Notes: generated by a model from the letters alone, not told the origin. Positions 1-6,560 are shown, numbered from the stretch's first letter. The stretch: DNA of 9,658 bases from JBCBSK01 sp039819185 (GCA_039819185.1 JBCBSK010000139.1:1-9658); one strand, 5' to 3'. Made by a program: numbers and translations.

Positions 1-64
1 ACATCGCGTTCGGCAGAAGCTCGGTGACGACGCCGGGAAACTCCAGCAATTCTTCTTTTGCCAT
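1..64 (-). CDS. infA: Translation initiation factor IF-1, N-terminal part (runs off the left edge)
   Basis: Only the first 21 codons lie in the window, starting with ATG at 64 on the minus strand. They read MAKEELLEFPGVVTELLPNA and then M, which is the characteristic opening of alphaproteobacterial IF-1, a roughly 72-residue single OB-fold protein. IF-1 binds the A site of the 30S subunit and works with IF-2 and IF-3 to set the start codon. Its position agrees with the family: in rhizobia infA commonly follows the low-molecular-weight phosphatase gene on the same strand. Here about 1.9 kb carrying an opposite-strand gene pair lies between the two, so infA probably has its own promoter in 65-230. 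The ribosome binding site is weak (GAG about 5 bases before ATG). The identification rests on the N-terminus only. Confidence 0.93.
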   Translation of the reverse strand, partial: MAKEELLEFPGVVTELLPNAM

Positions 65-197
65 AGAGACTCAAATCAGTGGTTCGGAGAAGCGCGCGGA
101 CGCTAGCCGATTATGCGGAGAATTGGAATGCTCTACGATCGGCTGATCTGATGTGCGCGCTCCGCCTACTATTTGGGCGAGACGGGTCGATCTTGCT

Positions 198-220
198 AGT
201 GTCTTTCTGCAAGACATTTT
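198..220 (+). promoter_or_regulatory. Small stem-loop followed by TTTT just before the methyltransferase ribosome binding site
   Basis: AGTGTCTT (198-205) pairs with AAGACATT (211-218), eight base pairs with one G-U, around a TCTGC loop. T217-T220 follow, and the GGAG ribosome binding site (221-224) starts right after. This could be a weak attenuator or a structure that limits ribosome access. The stem is short and AT-rich, so it may also be chance. The pairing is seen; any function is inference. Confidence 0.35.
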
Positions 221-230
221 GGAGCACGAT

Positions 231-1013
231 ATGGCCAAAGACGGCCCGCAATATCCCGATCATTATCTCGACAGGCTGGAGATTCTATGGGGTGAGGGAT
301 TTTTGTCGCCTGGAGGCGCGGAAGAGGTCGGGCTGATTGTCGGCGAGCGCGATCTAGCCGGTAAGACCGTCCTCGACATCGGTTGTGGCGTCGGCGGACC
401 AGCTCTCTGCCTGGTTCGCGACTTCGGGGCCGCCCGGATTATCGCCATCGATGTTGAAAAGCGCATCGTGGAGCGCGCCCGGCGGACCATCGCCGAGGCC
501 GGACTGGCTGACCGGATCGATATCCGCCTCGTCGTGCCGGGCCGACTGCCGCTTGAGGACGCAAGCGTTGACGCGGTGTTTTCCAAGGATGCCATGGTCC
601 ATATCCCCGACAAGCCGGCGATCTATGCCGAGGTCTTGCGGGTCCTGAAGCCCGGTGGCTGGTTCATGGCCAGCGACTGGCTCGCGGGCGAGAACATCGG
701 GACCTCTCAAGGCTGGACGCGCTATCAGGCAGCAGGCCAGCTCGACTTCACGATGATCACTGCGGATGCCACCGAAACCGCCATACGCGAAGCCGGATTT
801 GTCGATGTGTCCTCAACCGACCGCAATGGCTGGTTCGCGCCCATGGCGCGCCAGGAGGCCGACGCGGTGAAGGGGCCCTTAAAGGACGATCTGATCGCTG
901 CAATCGGCGCTGAGCGTCATGCAGCCTGGATCGAGGTGCGCGAGGGGCTTGCCGACGCCGTTGCCGATGGCGCCCTCAGACCGACGCATTTGCACGGCCG
1001 GAAGCCTGGGTGA
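231..1013 (+). CDS. Class I SAM-dependent methyltransferase, phosphoethanolamine N-methyltransferase-like
   Basis: A 260-residue protein. The start is ATG at 231, six bases after a GGAG site; the longer reading from GTG at 153 lacks a ribosome binding site and adds residues unlike the family. The SAM-binding motif I is VLDIGCGVGG (47-56), with the acidic end of strand 2 at Asp74. The segment HYLDRLEILWGEGFLSPGG (about 11-29) and the block around SKDAMVHIPDKP (118-129), with Asp120 and His124, resemble the plant and protist phosphoethanolamine methyltransferases, which make phosphocholine from phosphoethanolamine. The family likeness is recognised by eye. The substrate in this bacterium is not known and could be another small amine or phosphobase. 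The stop codon overlaps the start of the downstream transporter, so the two are probably co-translated. The pair sits on the opposite strand to the housekeeping block around it, suggesting a later insertion. Confidence 0.85.
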   Translation: MAKDGPQYPDHYLDRLEILWGEGFLSPGGAEEVGLIVGERDLAGKTVLDIGCGVGGPALCLVRDFGAARIIAIDVEKRIVERARRTIAEAGLADRIDIRLVVPGRLPLEDASVDAVFSKDAMVHIPDKPAIYAEVLRVLKPGGWFMASDWLAGENIGTSQGWTRYQAAGQLDFTMITADATETAIREAGFVDVSSTDRNGWFAPMARQEADAVKGPLKDDLIAAIGAERHAAWIEVREGLADAVADGALRPTHLHGRKPG

Positions 1014-1927
1014 GACCGCCTGGCACCACCGAGCACCGCGACAACACGCTGCTTGCCGTCACGGCCATTGTCTTGGCCGTGCTTGGGCTGTCGCTTGGCG
1101 ATGCGCTGATCAAGGTCTTGAGCGCGAACTTCAGCATCTGGCAGATCTTCGTACTGCGCTCGGTCCTTCTGGTGCCGATCCTGGTTGCGGTCCTGGTATG
1201 GCGGCGGATCAACATCGCCATCCACTCGCTGGGTTGGATGACGGTGCGCAGTCTACTGCTCTCGTTGATGTGGGTCTGTTACTATCTATCGTTGCCCAAC
1301 CTGGATCTGTCCGTTGCCGCGGCCGCCTATTACACGGCGCCGATCTTCATCACGCTGTTTGCGTCAGGCCTGCTCGGCGAGCCGGTTGGCAGGCTCGGAT
1401 GGGTCGCGGTCGTGCTCGGTTTTTCAGGTGCCTTCGTCATCCTCCAGCCGGGCGCTGACAGCTTCAACGTTTATGTGCTCCTGCCTCTCACGGCGGCCAT
1501 ACTCTATGCGCTGGCAATGATCTTGACGCGAACGAAGTGCCGCAACGATCATCCGCTTACCCTGTCTCTTGCGCTCAATGTCACCTTCATCGTGGTCGGC
1601 GTTCTTGCCGAGGGCATTTTGGTACTGGTGTCGCCGGACGAGACCATGCGCAGCGCATATCCCTTCCTGCTTGGCGACTGGGCCGTTATGGATCCGAGGG
1701 CTTGGCTGGCGATGGCCGTTTTGGCTCTTGCTGTGCTGATCGGCAGCATAGGAGCGGCGATCGCTTATCAGGCGGGGCGGCCATCAACCGTGGCGACCTT
1801 CGATTTCAGCTATCTCGTCTTCGCCGCTGTCTGGGGTGTTTTGTTCTTCGGGGAGATTCCGGACGTCACTGCGACGGTGGGGATTGTCATGATCCTTGCG
1901 GCGGGGCTCCTTGCCGTTCGGCGCTGA
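1010..1927 (+). CDS. EamA/DMT-superfamily inner-membrane transporter
   Basis: A 305-residue protein starting at GTG 1010, whose last two bases lie inside the TGA of the methyltransferase gene (GTGA overlap), a sign of translational coupling. About ten hydrophobic segments are visible (roughly 13-35, 43-64, 76-95, 102-123, 128-147, 154-173, 184-207, 231-252, 262-281, 284-303), the usual count and length for drug/metabolite transporters built of two EamA repeats. LGEPVG (122-127) and FFGE (279-282) are the conserved short motifs near the end of each repeat's fourth helix. Family members move amino acids, nucleosides, polyamines, S-adenosylmethionine or other metabolites; the substrate cannot be read from sequence. 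Its coupling to the methyltransferase suggests it exports the methylated product or handles a related metabolite, which is inference. It converges on the phosphatase gene with 18 bases between stop codons, and no clear terminator lies in that gap. Confidence 0.9.
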   Translation: MRPPGTTEHRDNTLLAVTAIVLAVLGLSLGDALIKVLSANFSIWQIFVLRSVLLVPILVAVLVWRRINIAIHSLGWMTVRSLLLSLMWVCYYLSLPNLDLSVAAAAYYTAPIFITLFASGLLGEPVGRLGWVAVVLGFSGAFVILQPGADSFNVYVLLPLTAAILYALAMILTRTKCRNDHPLTLSLALNVTFIVVGVLAEGILVLVSPDETMRSAYPFLLGDWAVMDPRAWLAMAVLALAVLIGSIGAAIAYQAGRPSTVATFDFSYLVFAAVWGVLFFGEIPDVTATVGIVMILAAGLLAVRR

Positions 1928-1945
1928 GGTCGGTCCTTGGAGCCG

Positions 1946-2395
1946 TCACTCATTCACCCCTGGCGTCCAGCCGAAGCGCTGCTTGATCCGGTGCATCAGC
2001 CGGTCGCGCACCCGGCGATAGGCGTTGAGCCGTGCATCGCGGTTGCCATCGACGACGGTCGGGTCCTCGGTTGGCCAGTACTCGACTTCGACCGCCATGC
2101 CATGGGTCATGTCGAGAACCTTGTGATGGGCTTCCGGAGTCAACGTCACGATGACATCGAAGGAGGTGTCGTAGAGCTCATCGAGACTTTGCGGCCTGTG
2201 ATGGGCGATGTCGCCGCCAAACTCCTCAACGGCGGCGACCGCAAATCCATCAAGCGTGCCTTCATGTACACCTGCTGACATCGCGTAGATGCGCGGAAAC
2301 AGTCTGCGCATCAAACCCTCAGCAATCGGCGAGCGCACCGCGTTTTGGCTGCAGACAAACAGGACCGAGGACGGCGGGTCGCCGCCGGGCGCCAC
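1946..2395 (-). CDS. Low-molecular-weight protein tyrosine phosphatase/ArsC-like family protein
   Basis: A 149-residue cytosolic protein. The N-terminal VLFVCSQNAVRS (11-22) carries the phosphatase loop CX5R, with nucleophile Cys15 and Arg21 followed by Ser22. The acid-loop Asp is probably Asp111 in the EDP segment. Families with this loop include low-molecular-weight tyrosine phosphatases and thioredoxin-type arsenate reductases. The further cysteines that arsenate reductases use are not seen, because Cys15 is the only cysteine, so phosphatase activity is more likely. The start is GTG at 2395, four bases past the UPF0262 stop, with AAGGG inside the end of that gene as the ribosome binding site. 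This tight spacing says the two are one operon. In rhizobia this gene normally leads into infA; here the methyltransferase-transporter pair separates them. The physiological substrate is unknown. Confidence 0.9.
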   Translation of the reverse strand: MAPGGDPPSSVLFVCSQNAVRSPIAEGLMRRLFPRIYAMSAGVHEGTLDGFAVAAVEEFGGDIAHHRPQSLDELYDTSFDVIVTLTPEAHHKVLDMTHGMAVEVEYWPTEDPTVVDGNRDARLNAYRRVRDRLMHRIKQRFGWTPGVNE

Positions 2396-2399
2396 CGGT

Positions 2400-2891
2400 T
2401 CAACCCTTCCAGTGCAGAACGCAGATCAAGGTGAACAACCGGCGCGCGGTGTCATGATCGACCGTGATCTTACCGTCGAGCCGGTCACGCAGGATTTGGG
2501 AGCCCTCGTCATGAACGCCACGCCGGCCCATGTCGATCGCTTCGATGCGGCTCGGGCTGGCGGTCTTGATCGCCTCGAAATAGCTCTCGCAGATCAGGAA
2601 ATAGTCGCGCACGATCTTGCGGAACGGCGTCAGCGACAGGATGTAGGTCTGCACCTGCTCGCCGGTCTCACGGCCGATATTGAAAACCAGCCGCTGTTCC
2701 TGGATCGACAGCACCAGCGTATAGGGGCCGTCCTGCCGATCCGGCAGTTCGAAGCGGTTTTCCTCGATCAGATCATAGATTGCCACGGCCCGCTCATGCT
2801 CGATGTCTGGCGTAGCCCGCCCGATTGATGTCTCGTCGAACGAGACGGCGATCAGGCGGTTTCGGTCGTGATCGGATGCGGGCGCGGTCAT
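2400..2891 (-). CDS. UPF0262 family protein
   Basis: A 163-residue cytosolic protein of an alphaproteobacterial family with no assigned function. Family landmarks are visible: SIGRATPDIEHERAVAIYDL (about 22-41), an ILSLTP segment near 84-89, IVRDYFLICESY (93-104), the IEAIDMGRRGVHD block (116-128) and the C-terminal TARRLFTLICVLHW (148-161). The start is ATG at 2891; this gives the normal family length of about 160. The reading frame stays open to 3101, but the extra residues are low in family likeness and the in-frame ATG at 2921 has no ribosome binding site, while 2891 is preceded by GAGG. In rhizobia this gene follows hisD; here 119 non-coding bases separate it from the DUF2948 gene. It is closely followed by the phosphatase gene. 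Confidence 0.95.
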   Translation of the reverse strand: MTAPASDHDRNRLIAVSFDETSIGRATPDIEHERAVAIYDLIEENRFELPDRQDGPYTLVLSIQEQRLVFNIGRETGEQVQTYILSLTPFRKIVRDYFLICESYFEAIKTASPSRIEAIDMGRRGVHDEGSQILRDRLDGKITVDHDTARRLFTLICVLHWKG

Positions 2892-3010
2892 CGTCCTCGC
2901 TCTTTTCCTAGGCTGAGCCATGGCAAGTGTTGGCAAGGGTGTAACAGCTTGCAGCGTCGGCGGTAAGTCAGGGAGATCGTAGGTCTTGTAGCTCTTCGGC
3001 GCTTGACGCC

Positions 3011-3487
3011 TTAGCCTGCTTCGTCCTCGTCGAGGTGATGATCTGGCCGGGCTTGTGTCGCCCAAGCTGGACCGAGATCGCTCATCCGCGCTTCGACGCA
3101 TTCAACGTCCAGTCGGATTGCCGCATCGCCGGAGCAGACAAGCTCGATCATGCCTGCCGGCGGATCGGACGGTTCGAACCGGATCGCAAGGAGATTGACC
3201 AGTGCGTCCTTGTCAGTTCGGGGCAGGCCGCGCACTTGTGCTCTAAGAACCCGCTCGAAATGCAGTGCCGTGCGTCTGCGCTCGTAGCTTCTGGCGCGTG
3301 ACCGGCCGGTCCCGTTGCCGTCATCGGCGTCCACACCCGCCCAGTCGAAACGGTTGAAGATCACGGCAAAGCGGCGCTCCTTAGGTAAGAACGCCATGTC
3401 ACCAACACGACCGATGGCATCCTGAAGATGCGCTGAGACGAGCGCCAAATCCTCTTCATCGAGCGCGAATAGGCGTAAGGGACGCAT
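3011..3487 (-). CDS. DUF2948 family protein
   Basis: A 158-residue protein matching the alphaproteobacterial DUF2948 family by its N-terminal RLFALDEEDLALVSAHLQDA (5-24), MAFLPKERRFAVIFNRFDW (31-49) and an Arg-rich stretch followed by FERV (77-80). No function is established for the family. No signal peptide or membrane segment is seen, so it should be cytosolic. The start is ATG at 3487, eight bases after a GGAG site. It lies 42 bases downstream of murA on the same strand and is probably transcribed with it. In most rhizobia hisD comes next; here the next gene is UPF0262. The C-terminus is acidic (HHLDEDEAG). Confidence 0.93.
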   Translation of the reverse strand: MRPLRLFALDEEDLALVSAHLQDAIGRVGDMAFLPKERRFAVIFNRFDWAGVDADDGNGTGRSRARSYERRRTALHFERVLRAQVRGLPRTDKDALVNLLAIRFEPSDPPAGMIELVCSGDAAIRLDVECVEARMSDLGPAWATQARPDHHLDEDEAG

Positions 3488-3529
3488 TACCGGGCTCCAT
3501 GAAAGGTCCGTCGCGGCAACCGCGAACGC

Positions 3530-4819
3530 TTATCCGCTGATCCGAGTGATCTCGGCGCCGCAGCGACCAAGCTTTTCTTCGATCCGTTCAAAACCTCGGT
3601 CGAGATGATACACCCGGCCGATCGTCGTGTCGCCATCGGCGGCAAGTCCGGCGATCACCAACGACACCGACGCTCTGAGATCGGTTGCCATGACGGGCGC
3701 ACCCTTCAGCTCTGAAACGCCATGAACCGTTGCGAGGTCGCCATCAAGCGCGATGTCCGCGCCAAGCCGGGCGAGTTCCTGAACATGCATGAAGCGGTTC
3801 TCGAAGATCGTCTCGCGGATTTGCGATGTCCCATTGGCTCGCGTCATTAGCGCCATGAATTGGGCCTGAAGGTCGGTTGGAAAGCCTGGAAAGGGTTCGG
3901 TATCAACATCGACCGGGTGCAGGCCGTTGCCATTTCGGTAGATGCGAATGCCAGCGTCTTCCTGGGTCACGGTCGCGCCAGCCTCGGCGAGTTTGTCCAG
4001 GGCTGCCTGAAAGGATTCGGCGCGGGCGTTCTTGAGCAGCACGTCGCCGCCGGTCATGGCGGCTGCCATCGCATAGGTTCCGGCCTCGATCCGATCAGGC
4101 AGTACCTCGTGCCGGGCGCCATTCAAGCTGCCGACGCCTTCGATTTCGATGCGAGTGGTGCCGGCACCAGAGATCTTCGCTCCCATCGCATTCAAGCAGG
4201 CCGCGACATCGCCGATCTCAGGCTCGCGCGCCGCATTGTGCAGAACCGTCGTGCCTTGAGCCATGGCGGCTGCCAGCATCACCTGGTGGGTCGCCCCGAC
4301 GGAGACCTTGGGAAAGGTGATCTCGGCGCCTGTCATACCATCACCGGCATCAGCAACGACATAGCCGCCATCGAGTTCGATCGACACCCCAAGTTGTTCA
4401 AGTCCCATCAGATGCAGATCGACGGGGCGCGTGCCGATGGCACAGCCGCCCGGCAGCGAGACCCGAGCATGCCCGCATCGGGCCAGCAGCGGACCGAGAA
4501 CCCAAAAGCTCGCGCGCATTTGTGAGACGAGTTCATAAGGCGCTGTGGTGTCGACGATCTCGCCTGCATGCAGATGCATGGTCCGACCATGATCACCGTT
4601 TTGGCCAGCGCGCTTACCCGCGACCGTGACGTCGACGCCATGATTGTTCAGAATCTGCGCCAGAAGCCGCACATCGCGCAGTCGCGGTACGTTATGAAGT
4701 GTCAGCGTGTCGGGCGTCAGGATCGAGGCAATCATTAGGGGCAGCGTGGCGTTTTTTGCGCCCGAGATCGGAATCGTGCCCGTCAGCTTATGGCCGCCTG
4801 TGACCTTGATCTTGTCCAT
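3530..4819 (-). CDS. murA: UDP-N-acetylglucosamine 1-carboxyvinyltransferase (MurA)
   Basis: A 429-residue cytosolic enzyme that transfers enolpyruvate from PEP to UDP-GlcNAc, the first committed step of peptidoglycan synthesis. Lys22 and Asn23 in the SGAKNATLPL segment are the usual substrate-binding pair. The active-site loop is LPGGCAIGTRP (122-132) with catalytic Cys126, equivalent to Cys115 of E. coli and the site of fosfomycin attack; because cysteine rather than aspartate is present, natural fosfomycin resistance by this route is not expected. The conserved EPEI segment in mid-protein and the FPTDLQAQFMAL motif in the second half are also present. The start is ATG at 4819 (MDKIKVTGGHKL) with AGGGA just upstream; a longer reading to 4876 adds 19 residues with no family likeness. 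It heads the housekeeping run murA, DUF2948, UPF0262, phosphatase. Length is normal for the family. Confidence 0.98.
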   Translation of the reverse strand: MDKIKVTGGHKLTGTIPISGAKNATLPLMIASILTPDTLTLHNVPRLRDVRLLAQILNNHGVDVTVAGKRAGQNGDHGRTMHLHAGEIVDTTAPYELVSQMRASFWVLGPLLARCGHARVSLPGGCAIGTRPVDLHLMGLEQLGVSIELDGGYVVADAGDGMTGAEITFPKVSVGATHQVMLAAAMAQGTTVLHNAAREPEIGDVAACLNAMGAKISGAGTTRIEIEGVGSLNGARHEVLPDRIEAGTYAMAAAMTGGDVLLKNARAESFQAALDKLAEAGATVTQEDAGIRIYRNGNGLHPVDVDTEPFPGFPTDLQAQFMALMTRANGTSQIRETIFENRFMHVQELARLGADIALDGDLATVHGVSELKGAPVMATDLRASVSLVIAGLAADGDTTIGRVYHLDRGFERIEEKLGRCGAEITRISG

Positions 4820-4989
4820 GGAGTCCCTTGTCCATCTTTGCGTCCGGCAGTGTTTCGATAGGTGGACCTGCGGCATCTGGCAAAAAAGTGGCCGACATGC
4901 GTTATGTCTCCAACCCTTGCCGGACAGTCACCCACTTCGCCGTGAAGCCAGCCATTGCAGTCTGAGGCTCGGACCGTCGCTGGCAGAAG

Positions 4990-5184
4990 CTAGTCTGTGT
5001 CTTCTGTCGGGGCCTTACGCTGCGATGGCTTCGGTTGCAAGGACTGGGAAGCCACACCGGGCGTTTCATTGGTACTGTTCGGAGTGTCGCGGCGTGTGCG
5101 CGCTTGATCCTTGCGCCGGCGCAGATTTGCCCGAAGCGCCTCGGCCAGCCTGTCCCGGCGGTCGCTTGCGTCTGATCCCGTCAT
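4990..5184 (-). CDS. Small basic hypothetical protein upstream of murA
   Basis: A 64-residue protein starting at ATG 5184; an in-frame TTG at 5187 is also possible, and neither has a strong ribosome binding site. The N-terminal half, RRDRLAEALRANLRRRKDQA (9-28), reads as a single amphipathic, Arg-rich helix. The C-terminal half is polar and rich in Pro, Gln, Ser and Thr, so probably disordered. Proteins with an LAEALRANLRRRK-like core are, from memory, found near murA in other alphaproteobacteria, which supports this being a real gene, but I know no function. The basic helix could contact nucleic acid or ribosomes (inference). It lies 170 bases before murA on the same strand, far enough for murA to have its own promoter. 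No membrane segment or cysteine is seen. Confidence 0.72.
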   Translation of the reverse strand: MTGSDASDRRDRLAEALRANLRRRKDQARTRRDTPNSTNETPGVASQSLQPKPSQRKAPTEDTD

Positions 5185-5223
5185 CAAGGTCTGATAGCCG
5201 ATAGAGACGTGACCGCAAAGGGT

Positions 5224-5273
5224 CGAGAGCGCCTTGCACCTTGGCCTTGCCTATGGCAAACCGCGTGCTCTCG
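5224..5273. repeat. Nested inverted repeat upstream of tRNA-Thr
   Basis: CGAGAGC (5224-5230) and GCTCTCG (5267-5273) form a perfect seven-base inverted repeat. Inside it TTGCC (5247-5251) and GGCAA (5255-5259) form a second one around TAT. It lies in the divergent gap between the small basic protein gene and the tRNA, so it may be an operator, a leader hairpin, or a chance pairing. The pairing is seen directly; no known binding-site consensus is recognised. Confidence 0.45.
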
Positions 5274-5306
5274 CGACGGGTTCGGATAAATCCCGCATCG
5301 CATTGC

Positions 5307-5381
5307 GCTGCCGTAGCTCAGGGGTAGAGCACTCCCTTGGTAAGGGAGAGGCCGAGAGTTCAAATCTCTCCGGCAGCACCA
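5307..5381 (+). tRNA. tRNA-Thr, anticodon GGT
   Basis: A complete cloverleaf: acceptor stem GCTGCCG (5307-5313) with CGGCAGC (5371-5377), D stem GCTC/GAGC with a seven-base loop, anticodon stem CTCCC/GGGAG around TTGGTAA, five-base variable loop AGGCC, and T stem GAGAG/CTCTC around TTCAAAT. The discriminator is A5378 and CCA is encoded (5379-5381). All stems pair without mismatch. Loop positions 34-36 are GGT, which reads ACC and ACT threonine codons. The G1-C72 and C2-G71 pairs agree with bacterial tRNA-Thr identity elements. Confidence 0.98.
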
Positions 5382-5399
5382 TCGCTCAGAGAGCGATGG
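5379..5399 (+). terminator. Perfect 9-bp hairpin beginning in the tRNA CCA end
   Basis: CCATCGCTC (5379-5387) pairs with GAGCGATGG (5391-5399) around an AGA loop. It starts inside the encoded CCA of the tRNA and so forms the beginning of the 3' trailer. There is no T-run after it, so it is a poor intrinsic terminator by itself; it more likely stabilises or marks the trailer for end processing. The pairing is certain; the role is inference. Confidence 0.5.
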
Positions 5400-5455
5400 C
5401 GTCGATTGCTTGTAAATTGCCGTCTGAAGTCAGCAATCCTGCGATGGTCTGCCGA

Positions 5456-6415
5456 TCAGCCGTCGACTGAACCTGTTACCGTCTCGCGAACCCCACCCTG
5501 GGTCCAACCAACCATCGAGGCGTCGTAGAGCCGGACATCCTCATACTCAAGCAGTTCCGACAGCACGAACCAGTTCATCGAGGCCCAGTGGCCGGTATTG
5601 CAGTAACTCACGACTTCAACCGAGCGGTCGGTGAGCGCCGCCGGCACCAGCGAGGCGAGCGGCACGTCGTCGCGAATGCCGCCCGTTTCAGGGTCGTAGA
5701 ACACGGACTGATCAAGGTGTGTCGCCCCGCTCAGTCGACCGAACAGCGCTGACAATCCGTGCTTTTCAGTGCCAAGGAACTGCGCTTCCGGGCGACCGTC
5801 AATCAGAACACCTGTATTCTCGGCGATCCGTGCTTCGACCTCTTCGGTGCTGACGATCAGGTCGGATTGAAGCACGGCAACGAAATCAGACGTTATCTCT
5901 GGATCGGCCATCGGCCCGGACGCAACTGGGCGTTCCGGATTGGCGGCCCAGGCCGGCCAGCCGCCGTTCAGAATGGCGACAGCGTCATGGCCAAGCACCT
6001 TGAACGTCCAATAGACACGCGTCGCGGTGCCGAATTCGCTTGCCGTTGTCGCCCCTGGAACCAGAACGACAGTATCGTTGGTGTTGATGCCAAGCGCCCG
6101 GATAAAGGCTTCGATCTCGGCGACTGGCGGCAATTGTCCCGCAACCCCTTCGACTTCGGCGCGCCAGCCGGATGGGTAGGGTGCATGCACCGCGCCGGGA
6201 ATGTGACCTTCTGCGACCTGCTCTTCAAAGTCGGCGCCAATCATTGGCCCACGCAGATCAATTACCTTGAGATCATCGCGGTCGAGGTTCTCGGCCAGCC
6301 AATCGGCATCGACCAACGGCTCGGCGGCGAGCGACGGCAGCGTCAGCAAGGCGGTCAATACGGCTATCGCTGCCATAGCAAACAGGTTGCGGCCAAAGCG
6401 GGTGAAATGGATCAT
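5456..6415 (-). CDS. Exported two-domain rhodanese (thiosulfate/3-mercaptopyruvate sulfurtransferase type)
   Basis: A 319-residue protein with an N-terminal signal peptide: basic residues, a hydrophobic run (about 12-28) and a probable cleavage after LAA (29-31), so it should act in the periplasm. Two rhodanese domains follow. The first (about 33-165) contains VIDLRG (51-56), HIPGAVH (71-77) and ILNGGWPAW (148-156) and has no catalytic cysteine, as is normal for the inactive half. The second (about 185-315) has LIDGRP (204-209) and the active-site loop YCNTGHWAS (271-279) with Cys272. Such enzymes carry sulfur as a cysteine persulfide from donors such as thiosulfate or mercaptopyruvate. The loop CNTGHWAS differs from the classical ones, so the donor is not assigned. 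The start is ATG 6415 with GGAG upstream. It converges on the tRNA. A Crp/Fnr-type gene lies upstream on the same strand and might control it. Confidence 0.92.
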   Translation of the reverse strand: MIHFTRFGRNLFAMAAIAVLTALLTLPSLAAEPLVDADWLAENLDRDDLKVIDLRGPMIGADFEEQVAEGHIPGAVHAPYPSGWRAEVEGVAGQLPPVAEIEAFIRALGINTNDTVVLVPGATTASEFGTATRVYWTFKVLGHDAVAILNGGWPAWAANPERPVASGPMADPEITSDFVAVLQSDLIVSTEEVEARIAENTGVLIDGRPEAQFLGTEKHGLSALFGRLSGATHLDQSVFYDPETGGIRDDVPLASLVPAALTDRSVEVVSYCNTGHWASMNWFVLSELLEYEDVRLYDASMVGWTQGGVRETVTGSVDG

Positions 6416-6474
6416 CTGTCATTCTCCAACAGCTCATGCCGGGCCAAACTCCGGCAGATCGGGACGACAGCTAC

Positions 6475-6560
6475 ATAATTCCCTCCAGAAAAAAGTCACG
6501 ACTCTATAAATTACATATTTTCCATGTATTTATTTTATGATTGAAACTGTTTTCTTTAGA
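6475..6560 (-). promoter_or_regulatory. AT-rich patch with an imperfect palindrome, probable rhodanese control region
   Basis: This stretch is strikingly AT-rich compared with the GC-rich surroundings. It contains TACAT (6512-6516) and ATGTA (6524-6528) separated by seven bases; flanking ATAAAT/TTTAT extends the symmetry with one unpaired base. It lies upstream of the minus-strand rhodanese gene and downstream of the Crp-family gene. It is a good place for a promoter and operator, but no FNR (TTGAT-N4-ATCAA) or CRP consensus is present, and I could not place a convincing -35/-10 pair. Confidence 0.45.

Noticed and set aside
919..1458. A 179-residue plus-strand frame overlapping the end of the methyltransferase and the transporter
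   Set aside because: It is in another frame of two genes with clear motifs; its composition (many Ala, Arg and His) is typical of out-of-frame translation.
2892..3101. N-terminal extension of the UPF0262 protein by 70 residues
   Set aside because: The family is about 160 residues long, the extension has no family likeness, and it would overlap the end of the DUF2948 gene.
3860..4525. A 221-residue open frame on the plus strand inside murA
   Set aside because: It is antisense to the well-supported murA gene, has no ribosome binding site of note, and its residues look like the mirror of GC-rich codons. Long antisense frames are usual in GC-rich genes.
4820..4876. N-terminal extension of MurA by 19 residues
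   Set aside because: MurA proteins begin at the MDKIKVTGG-like segment, and AGGGA lies just before the ATG at 4819.
5759..6478. A 239-residue open frame on the plus strand antisense to the rhodanese gene
   Set aside because: The rhodanese on the minus strand has clear motifs and a signal peptide. The opposite frame has no recognisable domain and no good start.
6475..6560. FNR or CRP binding site in the AT-rich patch
   Set aside because: The palindrome TACAT-N7-ATGTA does not fit TTGAT-N4-ATCAA or TGTGA-N6-TCACA, so neither name is used.
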